From Tenderia sp965602225 (GTDB lineage Bacteria; Pseudomonadota; Gammaproteobacteria; Tenderiales; Tenderiaceae), in assembly GCA_965602225.1 (NCBI GenBank), contig CBFCYE010000004.1, positions 68,096-132,095 on the forward strand: DNA of 64,000 bases, in the 5' to 3' direction. The notes beneath the pieces are model-generated. The model ran no database searches. It saw only the letters and a list, made by a program, of their open reading frames with translations, and was not told the DNA's origin. The translations under genes and the position numbers were made by a program. Position 1 is the first letter of the stretch; each line of letters begins with the position of its first letter. Shown one piece after another: positions 24,351 through 32,756 of the stretch.

Positions 24351-25265
24351 TCAAGCTTGACTGGCCTTTTTTTCCAGTACGCTGGTTATGTTTTCCATCA
24401 ATAATTGCAGGTCATGCTTGCGATGATAGGTGGAGCGCCACACCATGCCGATCTCGCGATGAGGGCCTTTTTCTGCCAGTGGTCGCAGGCTAATGCTGCG
24501 GTGTTTGGCTATGCCTGAATCGACCGCCATCTGCGGCACGAAGGTGATGCCCTGGCCACCAGCGACCATCTCGATCAGGGTGTAGAGGCTGGTGCCCTGA
24601 AAGGTGGCGCTTTGTTGCAGGCCAGATAGATGGCAGGCGCTGAGGGCATGATCGCGCATGCAGTGGCCTTCTTCCAGCATCAACAGTTGATCGCTTGGTA
24701 GTTTGACTGAGCGAATCGCGCCGCCCTGACTCAGGGGGTGATCTTTGGGAAAGGCAACCCAGAAGGACTCGCGCCAGAAGCTGGCCGATTCCAGCGCGCC
24801 CAGTTCATAGGGTAGGGCGAGGATGGCGGCGTCGATCTCACCGCTATTGAGTCGTTCGATCAGCCGGGCGGTCTGATCTTCAATCAAATACAGCTCAAGC
24901 TTGGGGTAAGACTTGCGAATCGTGGGCAGCACCTGTGGTAGCAGGAATGGGCCGATGGTCGGGATGACGCCAAGCTTAAGTGGGCCACTCAGTGGCGCCT
25001 TATCCTGTTGCGCCAGTTCCACCATCCCTGCCGACAGTTGCAGCACCTGGCGTGCCCTTTCGGCCATCTCCAGCCCCAGGTCTGTGGGCATAACCTTGCG
25101 CTTGGTGCGCTCCAGCAGTTGCGCCCCGAGCATGTTCTCCAATTCCTGAATGGCGCTGCTAAGGGTGGATTGGGTGACGAAACAGCGTTCGGCCGCCTGG
25201 CCAAAATGGCGCAGTTCCACCACGGCAACCAGATACTGTAATTGGCGGATAGAGGGTAGGTACAT
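24351..25265 (-). CDS. oxyR: Hydrogen peroxide-sensing regulator OxyR
   Basis: A 304-residue LysR-type regulator. The N-terminal helix-turn-helix is in HFGQAAERCFVTQSTLSSAIQEL, and the C-terminal domain holds the redox pair in EEGHCMRDHALSAC (about residues 199 and 208), spaced as in E. coli OxyR. Peroxide forms the disulfide and switches on target genes. It is divergent from the rubrerythrin operon with 111 bases between starts, so direct control of that operon and of itself is likely. Confidence 0.95.
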   Translation of the reverse strand: MYLPSIRQLQYLVAVVELRHFGQAAERCFVTQSTLSSAIQELENMLGAQLLERTKRKVMPTDLGLEMAERARQVLQLSAGMVELAQQDKAPLSGPLKLGVIPTIGPFLLPQVLPTIRKSYPKLELYLIEDQTARLIERLNSGEIDAAILALPYELGALESASFWRESFWVAFPKDHPLSQGGAIRSVKLPSDQLLMLEEGHCMRDHALSACHLSGLQQSATFQGTSLYTLIEMVAGGQGITFVPQMAVDSGIAKHRSISLRPLAEKGPHREIGMVWRSTYHRKHDLQLLMENITSVLEKKASQA

Positions 25266-25303
25266 AAATCGATTTTACCAATAAGTATGAGGGATATTAT
25301 CAG

Positions 25304-25333
25304 TTGGACCGAATTTATCACAACCGCTATTCT
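25304..25333 (+). promoter_or_regulatory. Sigma-70-like promoter of the rubrerythrin operon
   Basis: TTGGAC (25304-25309), an 18-base spacer and TATTCT (25328-25333). Transcription would begin near 25340, with a 37-base leader containing AGGAGA before the ATG. A/T-rich partly palindromic sequence upstream (25290-25300) could be part of an OxyR site, but I could not fit the full consensus. Confidence 0.45.
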
Positions 25334-25376
25334 GTTTCCACAGTGAGACAACAAACCAACCAACAGGAGAAACATC

Positions 25377-25856
25377 ATGTCATCAACTGAAAAAGTATCA
25401 GCAACTGTACAAAACCTGGAATCGGCCTTTGCCGGTGAATCTATGGCCAATCGTAAATATCTTTTCTTTGCTCGTCGTGCCCGTGAACTGGGCGCAATTG
25501 ATGTGGCTGAGGTATTTGAAAATACTGCCGAGCAGGAAACCGCTCATGCCTTTGGTCATCTTGACCTGCTCTACCCCAAGGACAGCCTGACGGTTGAGCG
25601 GATGCTGGAACTGGCCATCGAAGGTGAAACCTATGAGTACACCGAAATGTACCCAGCCTTTCGTCATACCGCCCTGGAAGAGAAGAACCATGCCGCGGTA
25701 GCAGAAATGGATGAGCAGATCGCCGAGTCAAAAGAGCATGCCGAGATGTTCGTTGCGGTGTTGGATAAGGCGGCTAAGCGTTTCGCAGCACTGGCCAAGG
25801 TGGAAGAGCGCCATGCCAATCACTATCGCGATGCACTGGCCAAGGTTACTAAGTAA
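25377..25856 (+). CDS. rbr: Rubrerythrin, ferritin-like domain only
   Basis: A 159-residue four-helix protein with the diiron ligands of rubrerythrin: EsafAGESMANRKY in helix A, ENTAEQETAHA in helix B, and later E and ExxH pairs (EEKNHAAVAEM, EERHANHYR). It reduces hydrogen peroxide to water. The C-terminal rubredoxin domain of classical rubrerythrins is absent; a separate rubredoxin gene follows 29 bases downstream and probably supplies the electrons. A strong ribosome binding site (AGGAGA) precedes the start. Confidence 0.95.
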   Translation: MSSTEKVSATVQNLESAFAGESMANRKYLFFARRARELGAIDVAEVFENTAEQETAHAFGHLDLLYPKDSLTVERMLELAIEGETYEYTEMYPAFRHTALEEKNHAAVAEMDEQIAESKEHAEMFVAVLDKAAKRFAALAKVEERHANHYRDALAKVTK

Positions 25857-25885
25857 TTACTTTTATTGATTGAAGGAGAATGAAG

Positions 25886-26050
25886 ATGAAGAAGTGGATA
25901 TGTATTGTCTGTGGGTTTATTTATGACGAAGCCGAAGGTTTGCCAGCCGAGGGCATTGCCCCCGGCACACGCTGGGTAGACATTCCAGATGATTGGAGCT
26001 GCCCTGACTGTGGTGTCGCCAAGGAAGACTTCGAAATGGTGGAGGCTTAA
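25886..26050 (+). CDS. rubA: Rubredoxin
   Basis: A 54-residue one-iron electron carrier. The two Cys pairs are CIVCG (6-9) and CPDCG (39-42), and the family residues Tyr13 (FIYD), the GIAPGT loop and Trp30/Trp37 are present. AAGGAG lies about nine bases before the ATG. It lies between rubrerythrin and rubredoxin reductase and passes electrons from the reductase to rubrerythrin. Confidence 0.96.
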   Translation: MKKWICIVCGFIYDEAEGLPAEGIAPGTRWVDIPDDWSCPDCGVAKEDFEMVEA

Positions 26051-26053
26051 AGC

Positions 26054-27211
26054 ATGGCACCGGTAGTTATCGTTGGCAGTGGAATGGCGGCTTATTCGCT
26101 GGCACGGGAGTTTCGCAAGCTGAATAAAGAGACAGCGCTGCTCATCATCACTGGCGATGATGGCAGCGCCTACTCCAAGCCGATGCTGTCCAACGCCTTG
26201 GCCAAGCAGAAGACGGCCCAGGCGTTGGTAACAGCGACTGCAGAGCAGATGGGGGATCAATTAAACGCAGAGGTCCGCAACTTTGAGCGGGTCTCAGCCA
26301 TTGATGGTGAGTCGCATACGGTCAGCATCGGCGCTGAGGTGATTCGCTACAGCAAGTTGGTGCTGGCCGTGGGGGCGGAGCCGTTTCGGCCGCCAATTGA
26401 GGGGGATGCCGATTCCCTTTTGTCGGTAAATGATCTGGCTGACTATGATCGCTTTCGGCAGATGATAGAAGGCAAGAAGCGAGTCGCCATTCTTGGTGGT
26501 GGCCTGATCGGTTGTGAGTTTGCCAATGATCTCAGTAGTTCCGGTTATCAGGTCAGTGTGATCGACCGTAATCCTCAGCCACTGGGACAACTGTTGCCCG
26601 AACGTATCGGACTGGAGCTGCAAACAGCTTTGAATAAATTGGGGGTCGATTGGCATGGACAGGACACCGTCAATCGGGTCAATCGCAATGGTGAAGGCTT
26701 TGAATTGTTATTGCAGAGCGGTAATAAAATTAGGGCTGATGTGGTGTTGTCGGCGATTGGTTTGCGTTCACGTACTCAGCTGGCGGTCAACGCCGGATTG
26801 GCGATCAATCGCGGCATTGTGGTCGATTCTTATTTGCAAAGTTCAGTCAAGGACATCTACGCCCTGGGTGATTGTGCCGAAGTGAATGGGGCGGTGCTGC
26901 CTTTTGTTATGCCGCTGATGATTGGTGCTCGTGCCTTGGCCAAGACTCTGACAGGGACAAAGGCGGCGGTTGAATATCCAGCCATGCCAGTAGCATTAAA
27001 AACGCCGGCCTATCCGGTTTCTGTCTTGCCTCCGGCGCCTGGGGTTGAAGGTGAATGGCAGATTGAGCAGACGGATGATGCCATCAAGGCGTTGTATCTC
27101 GATAGTGAAGGACGGCTGCGTGGCTTTGCCTTGAGCGGTACGGCAGTAAAGCAGGCGCCGGTGTTGGCTAAAACTGTTGTGTTGGGTTCGGCCGCCTCAT
27201 TATCTGCGTAG
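26054..27211 (+). CDS. rubB: Rubredoxin-NAD(+) reductase
   Basis: A 385-residue FAD- and NAD(P)H-binding oxidoreductase. The N-terminal FAD motif is VGSGMAAYSLA (6-16), the NAD motif GGGLIGCEFANDL lies near 149-161, and the second FAD motif IYALGDCAEVNG is near 272-283. It starts three bases after the rubredoxin stop, so the three genes form an NAD(P)H to reductase to rubredoxin to rubrerythrin chain for peroxide removal. Its 3' end overlaps bioC on the other strand by 12 bases. Confidence 0.93.
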   Translation: MAPVVIVGSGMAAYSLAREFRKLNKETALLIITGDDGSAYSKPMLSNALAKQKTAQALVTATAEQMGDQLNAEVRNFERVSAIDGESHTVSIGAEVIRYSKLVLAVGAEPFRPPIEGDADSLLSVNDLADYDRFRQMIEGKKRVAILGGGLIGCEFANDLSSSGYQVSVIDRNPQPLGQLLPERIGLELQTALNKLGVDWHGQDTVNRVNRNGEGFELLLQSGNKIRADVVLSAIGLRSRTQLAVNAGLAINRGIVVDSYLQSSVKDIYALGDCAEVNGAVLPFVMPLMIGARALAKTLTGTKAAVEYPAMPVALKTPAYPVSVLPPAPGVEGEWQIEQTDDAIKALYLDSEGRLRGFALSGTAVKQAPVLAKTVVLGSAASLSA

Positions 27212-28087
27212 TTGCGATAGCGGGATGTGTACTGCACCGTCTTCGTCGTGCAGTTGTTTGGCTGGTGCGTGATTGCCCCAGGCGTGGCCGTAGATGACTT
27301 CGTAGGTGGCAGGTAATTGGTCATCAGCAGTGCGGAACTGTTCGTAGGCAGCTAGCATCTGTTTCAGTTTTTGTTTACCAGTCAGACCGTGGTTGCGGCC
27401 TGAGGTAATGTTGTGGGCGCCCATGGCCTTGAGGTCGCGCATCACGCCCATGCCATCTTTATAGGTCAGTGTCAGGTGTTCCGTGTCCATCACCGGATCA
27501 GCCAGGCGGGCACGCAACAGGGCATCGCCGATGTCGTGCATGTCGATGAAGCTGTTGACGTGAATATTATTATCCACTGCGCGCCAGGCCTGGCGTAATT
27601 CTTTTAAGGTGTCGGGGCCGAAGGTGGTGAACAGCAATAGGCCGTCCGGTTTGAGTACGCGCTGGAATTCAGCAAAGGCCTGATCCAGATCGGCACACCA
27701 CTGGATGGCGAAGTTGGAGAAGACCATGTCGACGCTGTTGTCAGCTAAAGGTAGGTGTTCGGCGTCAGCGCAGATGAAACGTTGTTTGCCGAATAATTTA
27801 TCCATCAAGCCCTGGCGTTTGCGTGCTTGTTTGAGCATGTTGGGGGCCAGGTCGAGGCTGATCACTTCGCAACCCTTGTAGCGTTTGCTGAGGGTGCTGC
27901 TGAGTTCGCCAGTGCCGGCACCGATGTCGACGATACGTTTGGGTTGCAGTTTGATCAGGTCGAGCCGTTCCAACAGTCGTTGGCCGACCTCTCGTTGCAG
28001 CAGGGCAACTTCGTCGTAACCGGCGGCAGCGCGGTCGAAGGATTCGCGTATCAGGCGTTTGTCGAGTTGGTAGGCGTCTTGATGCAT
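27200..28087 (-). CDS. bioC: Malonyl-ACP O-methyltransferase BioC
   Basis: A 295-residue SAM-dependent methyltransferase that caps malonyl-ACP so that fatty acid synthesis enzymes can build the pimelate part of biotin. The N-terminal SFDRAAAGYDEVALLQREVGQRLLERL pattern (in two parts around residues 15-41) is typical, and motif I is VDIGAGTGEL (about 52-61). It is the last gene of bioB-bioF-bioH-bioC, starting one base after the bioH stop. Confidence 0.95.
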   Translation of the reverse strand: MHQDAYQLDKRLIRESFDRAAAGYDEVALLQREVGQRLLERLDLIKLQPKRIVDIGAGTGELSSTLSKRYKGCEVISLDLAPNMLKQARKRQGLMDKLFGKQRFICADAEHLPLADNSVDMVFSNFAIQWCADLDQAFAEFQRVLKPDGLLLFTTFGPDTLKELRQAWRAVDNNIHVNSFIDMHDIGDALLRARLADPVMDTEHLTLTYKDGMGVMRDLKAMGAHNITSGRNHGLTGKQKLKQMLAAYEQFRTADDQLPATYEVIYGHAWGNHAPAKQLHDEDGAVHIPLSQLRR

Positions 28088-28088
28088 T

Positions 28089-28859
28089 TTATTTATTTAT
28101 AAAATCTTCTAGCAGGGCCAGGAATTGTTCGATGTGTGAAAGAAATGGCGTGTGGCCAGCCTCTTTCATTATGTCGATTCTGGCCTGGGGCATGAGTTGT
28201 TGAATATTCGCGGCAGTGGCAATGGGCACCAGCATGTCGCGTTCACCGAGGATGAATTGTATGGGGCGTTGCAGTTGGTTCAATTGTGGCCGCAGGTTAG
28301 TGTTGCTGAGTATGTCCAAGCCGAGACGCAGCGCTTCTGTTTGCGGCAGCGGTCGTTGATCAACAATATCGCGAATGCCGCGCAGCATCTCTTTTTCATC
28401 TGCGGTGCCGCGCACCTGTAGGCCGAGAAAACGCTTCAGGGTCTGCTCGGTGTTGTTGGTCAGGTTGTTGGTAAAGACTGCCAGATTGTTGGCCGGGGTG
28501 GCGTGAGGCCAGTCTGCAGTTTGTACGAACTGTGGTTGCGCCGCCACCATTACCACTTTGTTGATCTGTTGTGGCCAGTGCAGGGCAGCATTCAATGAAG
28601 CCATTCCGCCTAGTGACCAGCCAATCCAGGTGGCATTTGCCGGTGCAGTGTTGAGCATCAGTTGCGACAGACGGTTGAGATCAAAACCACCGGCGGGCAT
28701 GGGGCTGTGACCGTGACCGGGCAGGTCTATGACTGTTAGGCGATATCGGTCTTGCAGGGCATCGATGACCGGTTGCCAGATGCCGCCGTGCAGGCCCCAA
28801 CCGTGGGTCAGGACCAGGTCCGGGCCTTGGCCGAATGTTTCTGTGTGCAGCAGGCTCAT
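28089..28859 (-). CDS. bioH: Pimeloyl-ACP methyl ester carboxylesterase
   Basis: A 256-residue alpha/beta hydrolase that removes the methyl cap from pimeloyl-ACP methyl ester. The oxyanion segment LTHGWGLHGGIW lies near 17-28, the nucleophile elbow is GWSLGG (about 79-84), the Asp is in GERDMLV and the catalytic His in EAGHTPF (about 235). The ATG overlaps the bioF stop (ATGA), so translation is coupled. Confidence 0.95.
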   Translation of the reverse strand: MSLLHTETFGQGPDLVLTHGWGLHGGIWQPVIDALQDRYRLTVIDLPGHGHSPMPAGGFDLNRLSQLMLNTAPANATWIGWSLGGMASLNAALHWPQQINKVVMVAAQPQFVQTADWPHATPANNLAVFTNNLTNNTEQTLKRFLGLQVRGTADEKEMLRGIRDIVDQRPLPQTEALRLGLDILSNTNLRPQLNQLQRPIQFILGERDMLVPIATAANIQQLMPQARIDIMKEAGHTPFLSHIEQFLALLEDFINK

Positions 28860-30004
28860 GTGACCTGTTCCAGTGTGCTGAGTAGACGATTGACGTCGTC
28901 CTCAGTGTGCTCGGCGGAAAAGGTAACGCGCAGACGGGCGGTGCCATCGGGCACAGTCGGTGGGCGGATGGCGCTTATCAAAATGCCTTGTTTTAGTAAC
29001 TTTTCGCTGATGGCCATGGCCTTGTGATTGTCACCGATTAGCAAGGGTTGGATCGGCGTTTCTGATGCCATCAGTTCCAGTCCTAGCTCGGTCGCGCCAC
29101 TGCGGAATTGTTTGATCAATGCCTGCAGTTTTTCGCGGCGCCAGTTTTCTGTTTGTAATAGCTTGAGGCTGGTGCGACTGGCCTCGGCCACTGCCGGTGG
29201 CAGGGCGGTGGTGTAGATGTAGGGCCGCGCCTTCTGGATCAGGTATTCGATTAGTTCTTCGCTGCCGGCGACAAAGGCGCCAAAAGTGCCAAAGGCCTTG
29301 CCCAGGGTGCCAATCAGGATAGGGACATCATTCATGCCCAAACCAAAGTGCTCAACGCAACCGCCGCCGTTTTTACCCAGTACGCCGAAGCCGTGGGCGT
29401 CGTCGACCATTAGCCTGGCATCGTGTTGTTTGGCGGTTTGGCTTAGTGCCGGCAGTGGGGCGATATCGCCATCCATGCTGAAGACGCCATCAGTCACTAC
29501 CAGTTTTTCGCCACTGTCGTGTTTGGCCAGTTTCTGGTCTAAGGCAATAGTGTCGCTATGGCGATAACGCTGCATCCGCGCCTGCGACAGCAGTCCGCCA
29601 TCCAGCAGCGAGGCGTGGTTGATGCGATCTTCAAAGACATAATCACCACGACCGCAGAGGGCGGCGATGACGCCCATATTGGCCATGTAGCCGGTGGAGA
29701 ATAGCAACGCCCGTGGTCGGCCGGTAAAGGCGGCGAGTTCTTCTTCCAGGGCATGGTGAGCACTGGAGTGACCATTGACCAGATGCGAGGCGCCGCTGCC
29801 GACGCCCCAGCGTGCAACGCCAGCCTGCATGGCCTTGACCACTTCGGGGTGGTTGGCCAGGCCTAGATAGTCGTTGCTGCAGAAGGAGAGTAATTCGCGG
29901 TCGTCGATATTCACGCGTACACCGGTAGCGCTGTCGCTGATGCGGCGACTGCGGTAGAGGTGCTGCTCTTTTAGGTGAATGAGTTCGCTAGTGATGTCGA
30001 ACAT
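28856..30004 (-). CDS. bioF: 8-amino-7-oxononanoate synthase
   Basis: A 382-residue PLP enzyme joining pimeloyl-ACP and alanine. The start at 30004 (MFDITSELIH) is chosen over an in-frame ATG at 30082 because the extra 26 residues are translated repeat sequence and do not look like BioF. The PLP Lys is in GTLGKAFGTFGAF (about 233-245 of the short form) and VDDAHGFGVLG is the usual cofactor segment. A long inverted repeat lies directly upstream, between bioB and bioF. Confidence 0.95.
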   Translation of the reverse strand: MFDITSELIHLKEQHLYRSRRISDSATGVRVNIDDRELLSFCSNDYLGLANHPEVVKAMQAGVARWGVGSGASHLVNGHSSAHHALEEELAAFTGRPRALLFSTGYMANMGVIAALCGRGDYVFEDRINHASLLDGGLLSQARMQRYRHSDTIALDQKLAKHDSGEKLVVTDGVFSMDGDIAPLPALSQTAKQHDARLMVDDAHGFGVLGKNGGGCVEHFGLGMNDVPILIGTLGKAFGTFGAFVAGSEELIEYLIQKARPYIYTTALPPAVAEASRTSLKLLQTENWRREKLQALIKQFRSGATELGLELMASETPIQPLLIGDNHKAMAISEKLLKQGILISAIRPPTVPDGTARLRVTFSAEHTEDDVNRLLSTLEQVT

Positions 30005-30018
30005 GTGTTTGCCATTTC

Positions 30019-30111
30019 GTAGGTTGGTGCTGAGCATTTTTTGCGAAGCCCAACGTTTGGAGCGTGGGCGTTGCTCTGTCATGTTGGGCTTCGTGCCTCA
30101 GCCCAACCTAC
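30019..30111. repeat. Long imperfect inverted repeat between bioB and bioF
   Basis: The left arm (30019-30054, GTAGGTTGG...CGAAGCCCAAC) pairs with the right arm (30083-30111, GTTGGGCTTCG...CCAACCTAC) with one gap. The sequence resembles the GTAGGTTGGGCTGAGG-type intergenic repeats found widely in gammaproteobacteria. On the mRNA it would form a large hairpin ending 15 bases before the bioF start. Confidence 0.7.
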
Positions 30112-30123
30112 TGTCTAGGTTTT

Positions 30124-31161
30124 TCATGCAGTGGCTGCTTGCACCTGTTCTTGCTCACGGCGTTGCTGGGTGTTGCCACGGACATCCAGCTTCAGGTCTT
30201 TGATCATCTTCAGGTCATCATTAACGCTGCGACCCTTGGTGGTGAGGTAGTCACCAATCATGACGCCCGAGGCACCGGCCATGAAGATCATCGACTGCAT
30301 GTCGCCCAGATGCTGACGGCCACCGGCGATACGGATCTCGGCCTTGGGCAGCATGAAACGGTAGGTGGCGATGGCGCGCAGGATTTCATAGGGTTTCATT
30401 GGTGTTTGCTTGCCCATGGGGGTGCCCATGACTGGACTGAGGAAGTTTAGTGGTACTGACTCGACGTTGAGTTTGCGCAGGGTCTCGGCCATCTCGATAC
30501 GCTGATCCAGCGATTCGCCCATGCCGAGGATGCCGCCGGCGCAAACGCGCAGACCTGCTTCACGGGCGTTGTTGATGGTGTCGATATTTTCCTGGTAGGT
30601 GTGGCTGGTGCAGACCTCATCGAAGTAGCTTTCGGCACATTCCAGGTTGTGGTGGTAGTTTTCCATGCCGATGCCTTTGAGCTTGTCAGCAGAGTCTTTG
30701 GTCAGGGCGCCAAGGCTGGCGCAACGGCCGATATCTGAGCCGTCATCCATGGCATTGAAATACTCTTCCAGTTTTTCGCCTTCCTTGTCGGAGCGCAGGC
30801 CCCAGCCCTTGGAGACCACACCAAAATCGCTGGCACCCCATTCGCGAGCCTGTTTGGCTTGAGCCACCAGATCTTCGGTCGGGATGTAGTCGTAGGCTGG
30901 CGCATCGGTTTTGTGATGGCCTGATTGTGAGCAGAAGTTGCAGTTTTCCGAGCAATTACCGGAACGGACATTGGAAATGGCGCAGACCTCAATCTGGTTG
31001 CCGCGGAAGCTCTTACGGATGCGGTCGGCGCTGGCCATCAGCCAAGGGGTGTAGTCATCGTCGAGGTTAATCATCCAGCGGCCTTCTTCGACGTCCATTT
31101 CGCCGCCGTTGAGAACGCGGAGGGTGATTTGGTCGATTTTGCTGTAAGTAGCGTTGTCCAT
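30124..31161 (-). CDS. bioB: Biotin synthase
   Basis: A 345-residue radical SAM enzyme inserting sulfur into dethiobiotin. The radical SAM cluster motif is CSENCNFC (about 64-71), and the GMGESLDQRIEMAETLRKL segment later is typical of BioB. The ATG at 31161 is preceded by AAGGAAA. It is the first gene of the minus-strand bio operon, under the promoter and operator at 31215-31266. The last residues are Gln- and Glu-rich. Confidence 0.97.
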   Translation of the reverse strand: MDNATYSKIDQITLRVLNGGEMDVEEGRWMINLDDDYTPWLMASADRIRKSFRGNQIEVCAISNVRSGNCSENCNFCSQSGHHKTDAPAYDYIPTEDLVAQAKQAREWGASDFGVVSKGWGLRSDKEGEKLEEYFNAMDDGSDIGRCASLGALTKDSADKLKGIGMENYHHNLECAESYFDEVCTSHTYQENIDTINNAREAGLRVCAGGILGMGESLDQRIEMAETLRKLNVESVPLNFLSPVMGTPMGKQTPMKPYEILRAIATYRFMLPKAEIRIAGGRQHLGDMQSMIFMAGASGVMIGDYLTTKGRSVNDDLKMIKDLKLDVRGNTQQRREQEQVQAATA

Positions 31162-31214
31162 TCTGGTTTCCTTAACTTATAGTGCCTGGGTAGGCTGAAT
31201 ACGTCATGGGGGTG

Positions 31215-31242
31215 ATGTTAATGGCTGGTCGGTTTCTGTCAA
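31215..31242 (-). promoter_or_regulatory. Promoter of the bioB operon
   Basis: Read on the minus strand: a perfect -35 TTGACA (31237-31242), a 16-base spacer and TAACAT (31215-31220). Transcription would start near 31208, giving a leader of about 47 bases. The -35 is inside the left half of the BirA-like operator. Confidence 0.6.
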
Positions 31243-31967
31243 CCAGAAAATTCTATAAGGTTAACTATTGGCTAAAAAATAGCCATGAATGGTTTTTGCC
31301 CAGTAGCTGCGCGTTGTGTGGCCGGGCAGGCCAACCAGGCCGGGATCTGTGTGCCGCTTGTGCCAGCGAGTTGCCTTATCTCAAGACGGCCTGTTTTGGT
31401 TGTGCCATTCCCTTGTCTCATGTTGGTGTCTGTGGTCAATGTCAGCAACAGCCTCATTCTTTTGATAGCGCCTGGGCGGCGTTTGATTATCAGTCGCCAG
31501 TCGATCACTTAATTCAATCTCTGAAATTCAATGGCAAGCTATACAGCGCCCGTTTGCTGGGTGAGTTGATGGCTGAGCGGGTTGTTGTGGCTGATCTGGA
31601 TCTCCCTGAACTGTTGCTGCCGGTGCCTCTACATGCATCGCGGTTGCGGCAACGCGGCTTCAATCAGGCGCTGGAACTGGCTAGACCAGTGGCGCACAGC
31701 CTGGGTCTGCCGCTGAGGCCAGGCCTTTGCTGTCGTTTGCGACCAACGCAGGCGCAGACTGGGCTGGATGCCAAGGCGCGGCGCCGCAATCTGAAGGGAG
31801 TATTTGAGGTGGCGGCGATGCCGGGTGTGACTCATGTCGCCATTGTCGATGATGTGATGACCACGGGCAGCACGGCCGAGATGTTGGCCAAAGCCTTGAA
31901 ACGTGCCGGTGTGGCGCGAGTTGATGTTTGGGTTTGCGCCAGGGCAGCACTGCGTGGACGGGCTTGA
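31221..31967 (+). CDS. comF: ComF family phosphoribosyltransferase-like protein
   Basis: About 248 residues. ComF/GntX proteins are linked to DNA uptake and use of external DNA. The N-terminus has a Cys4-type zinc region (CALCG, CAAC, CFGC, CGQC within residues 25-75). The C-terminal half is a PRTase fold with the phosphate-binding motif VAIVDDVMTTGSTAEML (about 205-221). The ATG at 31221 is preceded by GGGGGTG; in-frame ATGs at 31206 and 31215 are also possible. It is divergent from bioB, and the BirA-like operator overlaps its 5' end. Confidence 0.88.
   Translation: MAGRFLSTRKFYKVNYWLKNSHEWFLPSSCALCGRAGQPGRDLCAACASELPYLKTACFGCAIPLSHVGVCGQCQQQPHSFDSAWAAFDYQSPVDHLIQSLKFNGKLYSARLLGELMAERVVVADLDLPELLLPVPLHASRLRQRGFNQALELARPVAHSLGLPLRPGLCCRLRPTQAQTGLDAKARRRNLKGVFEVAAMPGVTHVAIVDDVMTTGSTAEMLAKALKRAGVARVDVWVCARAALRGRA
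31237..31266. promoter_or_regulatory. BirA-type biotin operator
   Basis: Half-sites TGTCAACC (31237-31244) and GGTTAACT (31259-31266) are separated by 14 bases. They match the proteobacterial BirA box pattern of TTGTAAACC, N14-16, GGTTTACA, with two symmetry mismatches. The left half contains the bioB -35. Biotinoyl-AMP-bound BirA here would block the bio operon. The box lies in the first codons of comF or in its leader, depending on the true comF start. Confidence 0.6.
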
Positions 31968-32134
31968 TAACCTGGAAAACCCGACTGTTGTAGTCTAAAT
32001 TTAATCTATTGGAATATAAGAAATTTGGGAGCTCTAGGGTTTCTAAGTGCTGTTCGCGTCGTGATACTATAGCCCGCTGCAAATCTGCCCGGTTTCCATG
32101 GGTGGGTCAGAAGAATAAATCAGGGAGTATGGTT

Positions 32135-32701
32135 ATGAAATTGCGAGCGAGTGTTGCGGCACTGTTGTGTGTGTTTGGTGCTGAGGCGGGAGCGCGTGAG
32201 CTGGATTTGAGTTTGAGTAATGACACAGCTTTGCTGCGTTATGCTACACCGATCAGCTACAGCGGCACGGGCCACACCGATGCTGATTTTGGTTTTATGT
32301 ACACCGAGTCAGACAATGTGATGATTCTTGGTGGCATTGAAATGATGGGTGAGGCGGGTAGCCATGCGCCGGGTATGCACTTGGGTGTTGGTATCAAGGG
32401 CTATGGCGTTTCACTCGATAGTGGTGATGATATTGGAACTATTGCTCTGGGTGCCAAGGCCTGGTTTGTGCCGCCTAAGATAAATCGTATGGGTGTGATT
32501 GGGCAGTTTTATTTTGGCCCCGATGTGACCACCTTTGGTGATGCTAATAAGTTTTGGGATTTTGCTGTTCGTGCAGAATATGAAGTGTTGCCCGAGGCTG
32601 CGGTGTATCTCGGTTATCGCAATGTGCGGGCATCGTTGTCGCAGAATCGGAACGTTGACCTGGACAAAGGCTGGCATCTTGGTTTGAGGATGTCTTTTTA
32701 G
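32135..32701 (+). CDS. YfaZ family outer membrane protein
   Basis: A 188-residue protein with a signal peptide (ATG at 32135, seven bases after GGGAG; cleavage near AGARE). The mature part consists of alternating amphipathic strands (FGFMYT, MHLGVGIKGYGVSL, AVRAEYEVLPEAAVYLGYRNVRAS) and ends in Phe preceded by a strand (LGLRMSF), as outer membrane barrels do. The pattern fits YfaZ-like barrels of unknown function. Confidence 0.8.
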   Translation: MKLRASVAALLCVFGAEAGARELDLSLSNDTALLRYATPISYSGTGHTDADFGFMYTESDNVMILGGIEMMGEAGSHAPGMHLGVGIKGYGVSLDSGDDIGTIALGAKAWFVPPKINRMGVIGQFYFGPDVTTFGDANKFWDFAVRAEYEVLPEAAVYLGYRNVRASLSQNRNVDLDKGWHLGLRMSF

Positions 32702-32756
32702 TTCTGTTTGGCTAGCCCGGTTTTAAACGGGTATTGGAGTAGGCAGTTATAAAAAT

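Noticed and set aside
25266..25376. A full OxyR tetramer site between oxyR and rbr
   Set aside because: Some ATA/TAT-rich half sites are visible, but I could not fit four half-sites with correct spacing, so only the promoter is listed.
31285..31512. An alternative comF-region frame starting at an ATG at 31285
   Set aside because: It is out of frame with the zinc and PRTase motifs of ComF.
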